This document shows positions 30,805 through 40,140 of a stretch of DNA of 64,000 nucleotides, in pieces. This DNA comes from Chloroflexota bacterium (GTDB lineage Bacteria > Chloroflexota > Anaerolineae > Anaerolineales > Villigracilaceae): contig JACPYX010000001.1 in the NCBI GenBank assembly GCA_016195815.1, positions 109,955 through 173,954 on the forward strand, in the 5' to 3' direction. The position numbers and the translations under genes were made by a program. Position 1 is the first letter of the stretch; every line of letters starts with the position of its first letter. The notes under the pieces are model-generated. The model was not told the origin of the DNA and made no database searches. It worked only from the letters and a program-made list of their open reading frames with translations.

Positions 30805-30909
30805 TCATTTCATCAATTGTTCCACGCGGCTTTCACCGACGCTGTAATATTTGGCATCTTTGTGATGGACGATGATCGCGGCGGTGGATTGTTTAGGGAT
30901 CGGTTGATA
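30805..30909 (-). pseudogene. Detached copy of the metH 3' end (C-terminal ~34 codons)
   Basis: Minus-strand reading YQPIPKQSTAAIIVHHKDAKYYSVGESRVEQLMK* versus the real MetH end YQLIPEQSTAAIIVHHKDAKYYSVGESRVEQLMK*; 58 nt identical (30836-30893 = 33054-33111). Confidence 0.92.
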
Positions 30910-31055
30910 TATGTTGATAGCCTTGTTCCAATGTGAGAGCAATCTTTCGTCACTAAGCACCTGCGTTCAGACTAAAAGCAAGCAAAACTGGAATAGAAAA
31001 GTGTTTAAATCGCACAAGCTTCTTCGTGATCATTTGATACTCGGAGGTATCATCT

Positions 31056-33011
31056 TCAGCGTCCCTGCTTAACTAAGATAAATATATTGCTATCGCGCTC
31101 TACTGTAAAAACGGTTGGCCATTCCGTAAATTGTTTTGTATCTCGGTCGCCCCGCGTGCTAATCACCGCATAGTCATATTCTGTATCAGCATCAAAGCGC
31201 GGTTTGTTGCGTGGATCTATGATTAGATCGGGGCGGGCATAGCGTACTACCATGTCCACGGTGTTTCCGGCAGTGTAAATGATCACATGGGCGTTTTCAG
31301 GCGCGACGCGGTTAATATACTCGATCGCTTCCCGAGAGGATGTAGCCAGATAATCTGATTCGAATCGGCGATAAGCACCCTGTAGCCCGCCAGCGAAGGA
31401 GTTGTAATATACGTACTGATAGGGATGTAAGTGAATGATGGGGTAAATGCCTGCCAGAAGAAATAATGCAGTGACGGGCAATTGCAGATACCATCTGCCA
31501 AGTTTTTGCCACAGTTTCTGCACTGCCAAGCCGGCGAGCAAAAATAAAGGTGGAACGATGAAAAGAATCTGTCTGATATTATCGTAAAGAGACGGTCGAA
31601 GAATTGCAAAGGCGGCGAAAGGCAGTGCGCCCCAGAGCAGCACAATTGCAGAAAAATCGAAATCCGCCTGCCTCTTCCAAAGTTGAAAGCTAAACAGCCC
31701 TAGGCCGAAGATAAATAATAACACGACTGGCTCTGTAAATTGAATTCCAAATAGCAGAGGGACGTAGTTCCAAGGCAATTGATCAGAGGTGTAATAATTG
31801 CCGTTGAAAAGAACCTTTCCGTCCCAGGGGAAATTGGACATGATCATCAAACTGGTTCTGAAGCGGCCGACTGGATCAGGCCAAAGGTAAGGCCAAGTCA
31901 GGTATATTGCCAGGGCCGCAATCACAATGTATGCCAAAAGCGCTGGCAAAGCGTCCTGTTTAGCTCGGTTAAAAATAAGGATTCCAACGATTAATCCGGC
32001 AAATGGACCCAAGATACGAATGGAGGCTGTTAGGCCCAAAAGAATGCCTGAAAAGAGAATGGCTGGATTTCCCAAGTAGCCAAGTAAGTTCTTGGCAAAT
32101 CGGGGAAATACTCCGAGCTTTGAGTGAAAAAGCAAATTTTCAAACATTCTCCGGAGATGCCGCAGAGTGAAAAGAATAACCACAATTTCCAGAATCGTAG
32201 CTACTAGGTTCAACGCCTTTCGAACATAGGATTCTGCATAGAGTAGAGTATCCCCCTGCACAAAAAATGAAAATAGCTTGCCAAGTCCATTTCCTATATT
32301 AGATGGCTGGAGTAGTACAGTCACCCAACTCGAAATAAATCCTACGAACCAGAACCTGCTTATAAAAAGTGCGATTGGCAGAGCAATCATGCAAACAAGC
32401 AACCAAACTGCTATGCTACGGTCGGTTGATTTAGAGTTCATCCATACTTGTTTAATTTCCGCCCATTTTGAAAAGCTCCAAGGTGTGACTGTTGGAAATA
32501 GTCGGTCGCGCATTTGTAGTCCAACGAGTACGCTGATCAAAAAGAACGCCATAAAAGGGACGTCTTTTGGATTGATAAAAGCCTGTCCCCATAGTAGAGG
32601 CTGAAATAGAAATAGCAAAGATGTGATTAGAGCGGCAGGTGTGCTGAACCAGCGTCTGGCCAACAGGTATAGACTGATAGTAGACACATCAAAGGAGAGG
32701 AAAGATGCGAGATGCCATGTATCTGCTCCGGCTGCATTACCTGTGACTGCATTCCAAAGACGCACAAAGAGATTAGCTGTCATCAAAAAGGCCGGACCGT
32801 AATATCGATAGTTGCCTTTTCCAAGATCAGGAGCAAGATTTCCCATCATGAGATCATGATAGGCCCTCAACGAGAAATCGGAGTAAGAGCGAAGAGGGCT
32901 TTCATCTAGGCTCTCGCCATAATCACGATATGTTAAGATGCCAATCATTAGTATAGTTATAGCTAGAAGAGTGGTTGTGACTCGAACACCGATTTTTATG
33001 TTTTGCATCAA
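31056..33011 (-). CDS. Polytopic glycosyltransferase family 39-like protein (copy 2)
   Basis: YGESLDESPLRSYSDFSLRAY and GQAFINPKDVPFMAFFLISVL align with copy 1; appears less GC-rich than its neighbours by eye. Confidence 0.75.
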   Translation of the reverse strand: MMQNIKIGVRVTTTLLAITILMIGILTYRDYGESLDESPLRSYSDFSLRAYHDLMMGNLAPDLGKGNYRYYGPAFLMTANLFVRLWNAVTGNAAGADTWHLASFLSFDVSTISLYLLARRWFSTPAALITSLLFLFQPLLWGQAFINPKDVPFMAFFLISVLVGLQMRDRLFPTVTPWSFSKWAEIKQVWMNSKSTDRSIAVWLLVCMIALPIALFISRFWFVGFISSWVTVLLQPSNIGNGLGKLFSFFVQGDTLLYAESYVRKALNLVATILEIVVILFTLRHLRRMFENLLFHSKLGVFPRFAKNLLGYLGNPAILFSGILLGLTASIRILGPFAGLIVGILIFNRAKQDALPALLAYIVIAALAIYLTWPYLWPDPVGRFRTSLMIMSNFPWDGKVLFNGNYYTSDQLPWNYVPLLFGIQFTEPVVLLFIFGLGLFSFQLWKRQADFDFSAIVLLWGALPFAAFAILRPSLYDNIRQILFIVPPLFLLAGLAVQKLWQKLGRWYLQLPVTALFLLAGIYPIIHLHPYQYVYYNSFAGGLQGAYRRFESDYLATSSREAIEYINRVAPENAHVIIYTAGNTVDMVVRYARPDLIIDPRNKPRFDADTEYDYAVISTRGDRDTKQFTEWPTVFTVERDSNIFILVKQGR

Positions 33012-33022
33012 GATCTCCTGCT

Positions 33023-36000
33023 CTACTTCATCAACTGCTCAACTCTCGACTCGCCGACGCTGTAATATTTGGCATCTTTGTGATGGACGATGATCGCGGC
33101 GGTGGATTGTTCGGGAATCAGTTGATATGCGGCGGAGAGAGTCATGCCGAGTTCTTTTTCGACAGGAAGTAACTCAAAGACTTTTTTATGGTCTTCGAGT
33201 TCGGGAATGGCGGGATAGCCCCAAGAATAACGTTTACCCTGATTCTCGGCAATGCCCAATTCGCGGCGGATATGTTCGTGCAAATAATTAGCGGTCGCTT
33301 CCGCGGTCTGGACGGCGAGTCCGTGTGTGAAGTAGCCTTCGGAGTAATCGCCTGCAGCCTGGAGTTTATCGAAGCGTTCAGTGGCTTCGAGTCCAACAGT
33401 GACAACCTGGAATGCGACCACATCCATTTTGCCGGATTCGACCGAAGCGAAGTAATCGGACAGTGCCAGGTGGTCATCGTAAGGCTGGCGCGGAAAAGAA
33501 AAACGGATCTTTTCCAACGGACTTTGCAACGGATTCGCGGATGAAACGGATGCCGGATCGTAGACGATCAATTCATCGCCATCCGATTGGCACGGGAAGA
33601 ATCCATAGACAGCCTGCGGCTTGAGCCACTTGTCACGCAACGCGTCCTTCGTCATCTTCTGCAGACGCGCGTCAAACTCTTTCTTCAACTTGTCCCATTC
33701 CGAACCGTGCGAATTTTTTGCGCCCCACGAGAGACGATATAACTCATTGATGTTGAGGTGTTTGAGCACCATTTCGAGCGGCATATCTTTGACGACGCGC
33801 GCGCCCCACTTGATTGGATGCGTGATCGGCTCAGGCTGGACCGTGGAGCGGGTCGCCGTTGTTTTGCGGTGTTCCGGCGTTTGGGAGGCGCGGCCCATTT
33901 CCAAGTCCGCTTCGCGGCGGACGCGGGCGAGCAGTTCTTTGCGTTTCTCAGGGACGATGAGTTGGTCCATCGTTTCGAGTCCCTCGAACGCGTCCTTGCA
34001 ATAAAAGACTCCGGGTTCGTGGGCATTGCCATCTTCCGCAAAAAGTATGCGGCGTCCAAAGCGGCGATTGATCGCCGCGCCGCCGACGAGCACGGGAAAT
34101 TTCAATTTGCGGCGATGCAGTTCATTGATGATGAGCGGCATTTGCTTTGAGGTGCTTACCAGCAGCGCGGATAATCCAATCGCGGTGGCATTCGCTTCAA
34201 CGGCTTTAGTGATGATGGTTTCCGCAGGAACCTGCTTGCCGAGGTCAATCACGGTATAGCCGTTATTGGCGAGAATCGTTTTGACAAGATTCTTGCCGAT
34301 GTCATGCACGTCGCCATAGACAGTGGCAATGACGACTGTGCCTTTGGTGACTCCTTCAACTTTCTCAAGATAATTTTCAAGATGGGCGACAGTCTTCTTC
34401 ATCACTTCGGCGGACTGCAACACGAAGGGCAAAATCAATTCGCCCGCGCCGAATTTGTCGCCGACTTCCTTCATGGCGGGGAGGAGGACGTTGTTGAGAG
34501 TGTGGACAGCTATCTCATGTTGTGCAGAGTGTGATGCATTGGGCGTGCGATTAATGATCTCGTCAATATCTGCTTCGACGCCTTCCTTGTGGCGATGGAC
34601 GATCTTCCAGTGCAGGCGTTGTTCGGGAGTCATGCCTTCGGTGGGATCAACCAGAGTTGACTCGGCGGTGGGTGTGACATTTTCAAAATGTTCAATGAAG
34701 CGTTGTAAGGCATCTGCGCGACGATTAAAGATTAAGTCTTCGCAGAGTTCTTTTTCTTCGGCAGGGATGTCTGCATAGGCGGTGACATGCGCCGGATTCA
34801 CAATTGCCATATCCAAACCGGCCTGTACGCAGTGATACAACATGATCGAGTTCAAAGCCGGGCGGGCTTGCGGCGCAAATCCAAAGGAAAGATTGCTCAC
34901 ACCGAGGGACGCCATCACACCCGGCAGGTTTTGTTTGATGAGGCGAATGCCTTCGATGGTTTCGATGGCGGAGTTGACAAATTCCTGATCGCCAGTTGCC
35001 AGCGTAAACGTCAGCGCGTCGTAGACCAGATCTTCGGGCTTGAGTCCATGTTCGTTGACGGCGATGTCGTAGATGCGTTTGGCGACTTCGAGTTTTTTCT
35101 CACGAGTCTTTGCCATGCCGTTTTCGTCAATGGTCAACACGATGACGGCGGCGTTGTGTTCTTTTGCCAATGCAAAAACTTTATCGGCTTTGGTACGTCC
35201 TGCTTCGAGATGCGTTGAGTTGATCAAACATCGTCCAGGCGCGGTTTTGAGGGCGACTTCGAGAACATCGAGTTCGGTGGTGTCAATGACCAATGGAACA
35301 TCCACGCCCATTTCAAGTTTCTTGACAACCTTGCGCATGAGTTCCACTTCATCGGGGCGTTCGGTGACGGCGCAGGAAATGTCGAGCGCGTGCGCGCCGC
35401 CGTCCACTTGTTCGCGCGCCAGTTCAAGAATGCCATCATAATCTTCCTCGAGCAACATTTTCTTGAATTTGCGCGAGCCTTGCGCGTTGCAGCGTTCGCC
35501 GAGCAGGGTTGGCGGAGGATCCTGCCGCATGTCCAAGGCTGACATGGCGGAAGCAAGCTGAGGCGTGGAGTGAAGCGGGCGTTTCGTCGCAGGACGCGCA
35601 TCCAATTTTTGAATCAAGAGTCGCAGGTGTTCGGGAGTCGTCCCACAACATCCGCCGACGATTGAGATGTTGTGTTTGGTGACAAATTCATAAAGATCAT
35701 TCGCAAACGGCTCGGGTTCAAGCGGATAGACGGCTTGTCCATCAACGTTCAATGGAAGTCCCGCGTTGGGGATGCACGAAACAGGGAGCGTGGAATTTTC
35801 GCCGAGGATGCGGATGGGCTCGCGCATGTGCTCGGGGCCGGTGGAACAGTTGAGGCCGATGACATCAATGCCCATGCCTTCGAGAATGGCAAGCGCGGCG
35901 CTGACGTCGGTGCCAAGCAACATGCGGCCGGTCGTATCGAGCGTGACCTGAGCCTGGATCGGCAAATAGATTTGAGTCTCGTCGAAGGCTTTGTGAATGC

Positions 36001-36622
36001 CGGTGATGGCGGCTTTGACTTCGAGAATATCCTGCGATGTTTCGATGAGCAGCACGTCCACGCCGCCGCGCATCAGACCGATGGCCTGTTCGCGAAAAAC
36101 GTCGGCGAGTTCATCGAAGCTGACGTTGGAGAGTTCGGGATCGTTTGCGGATGGAAGTTTGCCCGAGGGGCCGATTGAACCTGCGACAAAGCGAGGGTGC
36201 GATATTCGGGATTCGATATTCGAGATTCGAGAATGGTTATTCGGGCTTCGAGTATCGAGTATCGAATATTCGTCAGCCAGTCTTCTAGCCAATCTTGCGG
36301 CAGTCTCATTGATCTCGAGCACTCGGTCTTGCAGACCATATTCCTTCATTGTGATGCGGTTCGAGCGGAAGGTGTTCGTCTCGATCACGTCCACGCCGAC
36401 CTCGAGGAAGGAGCGATGGACTTTTTCCACGGCTTCAGGATACGAGATAACGAGGAAGTCGTTGCATCCGTTGTATTGTTCGCCGCCAAAATGTTCGGCG
36501 GTAAGATGTTGGTTTTGCAGGCTGGTTCCCATCGCGCCGTCAAAGACGAGGACTTTCTGTTCGAGGGCGTCGAGGTATTTTCTGTTTGTATATTTTCGAT
36601 TCATATTGCTCCTACATTTCAT
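33023..36622 (-). CDS. metH: Cobalamin-dependent methionine synthase
   Basis: DGAMGTSLQNQHLTAEHFGG; GGCCGTTPEHLRLL; VYGDVHDIGKNLVKTILANNGYTVIDLGKQVP; C-terminal activation domain. Confidence 0.96.
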   Translation of the reverse strand: MKCRSNMNRKYTNRKYLDALEQKVLVFDGAMGTSLQNQHLTAEHFGGEQYNGCNDFLVISYPEAVEKVHRSFLEVGVDVIETNTFRSNRITMKEYGLQDRVLEINETAARLARRLADEYSILDTRSPNNHSRISNIESRISHPRFVAGSIGPSGKLPSANDPELSNVSFDELADVFREQAIGLMRGGVDVLLIETSQDILEVKAAITGIHKAFDETQIYLPIQAQVTLDTTGRMLLGTDVSAALAILEGMGIDVIGLNCSTGPEHMREPIRILGENSTLPVSCIPNAGLPLNVDGQAVYPLEPEPFANDLYEFVTKHNISIVGGCCGTTPEHLRLLIQKLDARPATKRPLHSTPQLASAMSALDMRQDPPPTLLGERCNAQGSRKFKKMLLEEDYDGILELAREQVDGGAHALDISCAVTERPDEVELMRKVVKKLEMGVDVPLVIDTTELDVLEVALKTAPGRCLINSTHLEAGRTKADKVFALAKEHNAAVIVLTIDENGMAKTREKKLEVAKRIYDIAVNEHGLKPEDLVYDALTFTLATGDQEFVNSAIETIEGIRLIKQNLPGVMASLGVSNLSFGFAPQARPALNSIMLYHCVQAGLDMAIVNPAHVTAYADIPAEEKELCEDLIFNRRADALQRFIEHFENVTPTAESTLVDPTEGMTPEQRLHWKIVHRHKEGVEADIDEIINRTPNASHSAQHEIAVHTLNNVLLPAMKEVGDKFGAGELILPFVLQSAEVMKKTVAHLENYLEKVEGVTKGTVVIATVYGDVHDIGKNLVKTILANNGYTVIDLGKQVPAETIITKAVEANATAIGLSALLVSTSKQMPLIINELHRRKLKFPVLVGGAAINRRFGRRILFAEDGNAHEPGVFYCKDAFEGLETMDQLIVPEKRKELLARVRREADLEMGRASQTPEHRKTTATRSTVQPEPITHPIKWGARVVKDMPLEMVLKHLNINELYRLSWGAKNSHGSEWDKLKKEFDARLQKMTKDALRDKWLKPQAVYGFFPCQSDGDELIVYDPASVSSANPLQSPLEKIRFSFPRQPYDDHLALSDYFASVESGKMDVVAFQVVTVGLEATERFDKLQAAGDYSEGYFTHGLAVQTAEATANYLHEHIRRELGIAENQGKRYSWGYPAIPELEDHKKVFELLPVEKELGMTLSAAYQLIPEQSTAAIIVHHKDAKYYSVGESRVEQLMK
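36200..36273. repeat. In-frame repeat insertion in metH (ATTCGAGTATCG-type units)
   Basis: gatattcgggattcgatattcgagattcgagaatggttattcgggcttcgagtatcgagtatcgaatattcg; encodes EYSILDTRSPNNHSRISNIESRIS before the conserved RFVAGSIGPSGK. Confidence 0.8.
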
Positions 36623-36654
36623 TTACCAGAGATGACAGAGATTCGATGAGCAAC

Positions 36655-36795
36655 AAAAACGCCTCTCACATGAGAGGCGACATTATTATAAAGCCATCTC
36701 TCATCTCCCAGACGAATGTCTGCCGAAATTGGCACCGCTTGAACGGTTGCCGAGGCTTCAAAGGGTCGGTCCCTCAGCCTCTCTGGATGAGTACA
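36655..36795 (-). promoter_or_regulatory. SAM-I (S-box) riboswitch with terminator, upstream of metH
   Basis: Minus strand: CCAGAGAGGCTGAGGGACCGACCCTTTGAAGCCTCGGCAACC...CGGTGCCAATTTCGGCAGAC...GGGAGATGAGAGATGGC then CGCCTCTCATGTGAGAGGCGTTTTT. Confidence 0.95.
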
Positions 36796-36856
36796 GTTTA
36801 TTAAATTGTTCCCGTTTTATAACACAAGCCGGAGAGCGTGTCAAACAAAAATTCGC

Positions 36857-36885
36857 TTGACACTTATCGAAATCACATTTAGACT
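36857..36885 (+). promoter_or_regulatory. Predicted promoter for the tup regulator
   Basis: TTGACA - 17 nt - TAGACT. Confidence 0.5.
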
Positions 36886-36910
36886 TACGGTTAAGTTTTT
36901 CCTTAATCGC

Positions 36911-37885
36911 ATGGACAACATCCAGACCCTGCGCGCTTTCGACCAGATCAAGTTATTAGCCGACTCGCACCGGATGCAGATCCTGCGCCTGTTGATGGCG
37001 CAGCCAGCCACGCTCACGCACCTGGCGCGGACCCTCAAGCGGTCACCGGCGTGGATTCGTCACCACATCAAGACGCTTGAATCCGCCAGCCTGGTCGAGA
37101 TGGTCGAGGTGCGCACGACGGGCAAAGTGACGGAAAAGTTTTATCGAGCAAAAGCCGGCGCGCTGCTTTTGCAGGAAATCATCCTGCCAAAAACAAGGAA
37201 GCCTGTCATCATTTTTTCGGGCAGTCATGACCTTGCCATCGAAGGCATTGCCGGGCATATCACAAAATATGTGGCCTTGCTGAATCTGCCCGTCGGTTCG
37301 CTGGACGGTCTCGTCAATCTCCGTCAGGGTTTATGCCAGGTCTCGGGCTCACACCTGCTTGACGAAAGCGGCGAATACAACACACCCACTGTCCGCCGTC
37401 TATTTCCCGATCGGGAAATGGAAGTAGTTACACTCGCCAACCGCACTCAAGGCCTTATGCTTGCTGGCGGAAATCCAAAAGGACTTAAGCGCATCGCCGA
37501 TATAGCGCGCACGAAGATCCGCTTTGTGAATCGCAACGCTGGCTCCGGTACGCGTCTATGGCTGGACAGGGAACTCAAGCGGCTCGCTATTTCATCTGAA
37601 AAAATTAACGGCTATGACCATGTTGTGAAAACACACAGCGATGCCGCTTCTTTAATTGAAGCGGGCAAAGCAGATGTATCTCTCGGCCTGCAAGCCGCTG
37701 CGCATCAACATCATCTTGATTTCATTCCGTTGTTCGAAGAACGATACGACCTTGTTCTGCCGCGCGAAAATGAAAAGGCTCTCACTCCCCTGCTCGACTA
37801 TTTACAGACAGCGGCCTTTCGAACTGAACTCAACATGCTGACGGGCTACAGTTCCTTTCACAGTGGTAAGCAAATTTCACTCTAA
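36911..37885 (+). CDS. Transcriptional regulator: ArsR-like winged HTH fused to a periplasmic-binding-protein-like domain
   Basis: FDQIKLLADSHRMQILRLLMAQPATLTHLARTLKRSPAWIRHHIKTLE (HTH) followed by a PBP-like region (FVNRNAGSGTRLWLDRELKRLAIS, GYDHVVKTHSDAASLIEAGKADVSLGLQAAA). Confidence 0.85.
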   Translation: MDNIQTLRAFDQIKLLADSHRMQILRLLMAQPATLTHLARTLKRSPAWIRHHIKTLESASLVEMVEVRTTGKVTEKFYRAKAGALLLQEIILPKTRKPVIIFSGSHDLAIEGIAGHITKYVALLNLPVGSLDGLVNLRQGLCQVSGSHLLDESGEYNTPTVRRLFPDREMEVVTLANRTQGLMLAGGNPKGLKRIADIARTKIRFVNRNAGSGTRLWLDRELKRLAISSEKINGYDHVVKTHSDAASLIEAGKADVSLGLQAAAHQHHLDFIPLFEERYDLVLPRENEKALTPLLDYLQTAAFRTELNMLTGYSSFHSGKQISL

Positions 37886-37897
37886 AGGGAAAGAGAA

Positions 37898-38752
37898 ATG
37901 AAACGATTAATTTTCGTTTTTTTTATTGGCATCCTGCTTTCAGCTTGCGCACCTGCCACTGCACCGGCGCCCGCCAACCAGACCCTGATTTTAGCAACCA
38001 CCACTTCCACGCAGGACTCCGGCCTGCTGGACGTGTTGATCCCACTCTTTGAAACAGAGACCGGCTACAAGGTCCAGACAGTAGCGGTGGGAACAGGCCA
38101 GGCATTGAAGATGGGCGAAGAGGGCAACGCGGATGTCCTGCTCGTCCACGCGCCGTCATCCGAAAAAAACTTTATGGATGGCCGCTTCGGCAAGGACCGC
38201 GCATTGGTCATGCATAATGATTTTATTATTGTTGGCCCGGCCGCTGACCCCGCCGGCATCAAGGGCAAATCCGTTGCGGATGCCCTGAAGGCGATCTATG
38301 CAAACGGCGCGACGTTTGTTTCGCGCGGCGATGATTCTGGAACCAATAAAGCCGAGTTGACTTTGTGGACAAAAGTAAAACTCGATCCCAAAACCGAGAA
38401 GCCAGCCTGGTATCTCGAAACGGGCCAGGGCATGGGCGCAACACTGACAGTTGCATCTGAAAAAAACGCATATACATTGACCGACCGGGCTACGTATCTT
38501 GCCAGCAAGGCTGGTCTGCAGCTTGATATTCTGGTCGAGAAGGATAATGCGTTACTCAACGTTTACCACGTCATTACGGTTAATCCTGAGAAATGGCCCA
38601 AGGTCAATTACGACGGCGCCATTGCATTCTATAAATTTATGACGGAGGCTTCAACGCAGGATGTCATCGGCAGGTTTGGTGTGGATAAATACGGGCAACA
38701 GTTATTCGTCCCCGATGCGGGCAAGACGGATGCAGACCTGGGTTTGCCGTAA
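37898..38752 (+). CDS. tupA: Tungstate ABC transporter substrate-binding lipoprotein
   Basis: LILATTTSTQDSGLLDVLIPLFETETGYKVQTVAVGTGQALKMGEEGNADVLLVHAPSSE: the TTTSTxDSGL motif is typical of TupA. Confidence 0.93.
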   Translation: MKRLIFVFFIGILLSACAPATAPAPANQTLILATTTSTQDSGLLDVLIPLFETETGYKVQTVAVGTGQALKMGEEGNADVLLVHAPSSEKNFMDGRFGKDRALVMHNDFIIVGPAADPAGIKGKSVADALKAIYANGATFVSRGDDSGTNKAELTLWTKVKLDPKTEKPAWYLETGQGMGATLTVASEKNAYTLTDRATYLASKAGLQLDILVEKDNALLNVYHVITVNPEKWPKVNYDGAIAFYKFMTEASTQDVIGRFGVDKYGQQLFVPDAGKTDADLGLP

Positions 38753-38762
38753 AATACCAATC

Positions 38763-39416
38763 ATGTTCCTTGATCCTGAAATCTGGCAGATCACCCTGCT
38801 CTCGTTGCAGGTCTCTGTGCTGGCGACCAGCATCAGCTTGTTGATTGGTCTGCCGTTCGGCACCTGGCTCGCGCTTGGAAATTTTCGCGGGCGTTCCTTT
38901 ATCCTAAGCATTATCAACACCGGCATGGCACTCCCGCCAGTAGTGGTGGGCCTAGTGGTCGCGATGACGTTATGGCGCTCGGGTCCGCTCGGGGACCTAA
39001 AGCTGATTTACACGCCGATGGCGATCATCATCGCCCAGACCGTGATTGCCGCGCCCGTTGTGACGGGACTGACAGCCGCCGCGCTCGAAGCCCTCGACCC
39101 GCGCCTGCAACAACAATTGCTCGGCCTTGGCGCATCGCACCTGCAAATGATCTGGATGTTGTGGCGCGAAGCGCGCCTGCCTTTGCTGGCCGCGCTGATG
39201 GCTGGGTTTGGAAGTGTCATCTCCGAAGTCGGCGCGTCCATGATGGTGGGCGGCAACATAAAAGGGCAGACGCGCGTTTTAACGACTGCCATCGTTTTGG
39301 AAACCAGCAAAGGCGGGTTCAACCAGGCGTTGGCGCTTAGTGCGCTCCTGCTGGTTATAACTTATCTGATCAATCTTGCGCTTACCGCGATCCAACAGCG
39401 GGGGACAAAACGATGA
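38763..39416 (+). CDS. tupB: Tungstate ABC transporter permease
   Basis: LPPVVVGLVVAMTLWRSGPLGDL; EVGASMMVGGNIKGQTRVLTTAIVLETSKG. Confidence 0.92.
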   Translation: MFLDPEIWQITLLSLQVSVLATSISLLIGLPFGTWLALGNFRGRSFILSIINTGMALPPVVVGLVVAMTLWRSGPLGDLKLIYTPMAIIIAQTVIAAPVVTGLTAAALEALDPRLQQQLLGLGASHLQMIWMLWREARLPLLAALMAGFGSVISEVGASMMVGGNIKGQTRVLTTAIVLETSKGGFNQALALSALLLVITYLINLALTAIQQRGTKR

Positions 39417-40138
39417 AAGCCCTGATCGAGATACACGATCTGCATATCCGGCGTAATGGGAGGGATGTGCTGGCGATTCCTGCATTGGAAATCCCGCGCG
39501 GTGAGACGCTGGCCGTAGTCGGCCCGAACGGGTCGGGAAAGAGCACATTTCTATTGGCGCTGGCGCATTTGCTAATCCCCGTCAGCGGCGGCATTTTTTT
39601 TGAGGGTAAATCACTTGAATGCTGGAATGATCTGGCATACCGCCGCAAGCTATCATTTATTTTTCAAGACCCTTTACTGCTCGACATGACGGTTGAACAA
39701 AACGTCGAACTGGGACTCAAATTTCGCGGACTGCCGAAGGATCAGATTCAAGCGCGGGTGGAGAAGTGGTTGAAACAATTGGGGATAGAGTCGCTGGCGA
39801 AACGGCGGGCCGGCCAGTTATCCGGCGGCGAAGCGCAGAGAGTCAGCCTGGCAAGATCGTTTGTGTTGGAGCCAGAATTAATTTTGCTTGACGAGCCGTT
39901 CTCATCGCTTGATCCGCCCACGCGCGCAAATCTGCTTGAAGGTTTATCTACATTGCTGGCAAAGGATCATCGCACCGCGGTCTTCGTCACGCATAATCTG
40001 AACGAGGCCGCGAAGTTAAGTCATCGCATCGCGGTGATGGTCAAAGGCATGTTGCGGCAGGTTGGCCCGGCGCGGCAGATCAAATCGAAACCAACAGATG
40101 AAGCAGTGGCATCTTTTTTGAAAGGATTGACCAATTAA
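39413..40138 (+). CDS. tupC: Tungstate ABC transporter ATP-binding protein
   Basis: VGPNGSGKSTFLLALA Walker A; LSGGEAQRVSLARSFVLEPELILLDEPFSSLD. Confidence 0.93.
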   Translation: MKALIEIHDLHIRRNGRDVLAIPALEIPRGETLAVVGPNGSGKSTFLLALAHLLIPVSGGIFFEGKSLECWNDLAYRRKLSFIFQDPLLLDMTVEQNVELGLKFRGLPKDQIQARVEKWLKQLGIESLAKRRAGQLSGGEAQRVSLARSFVLEPELILLDEPFSSLDPPTRANLLEGLSTLLAKDHRTAVFVTHNLNEAAKLSHRIAVMVKGMLRQVGPARQIKSKPTDEAVASFLKGLTN

Positions 40139-40140
40139 GC

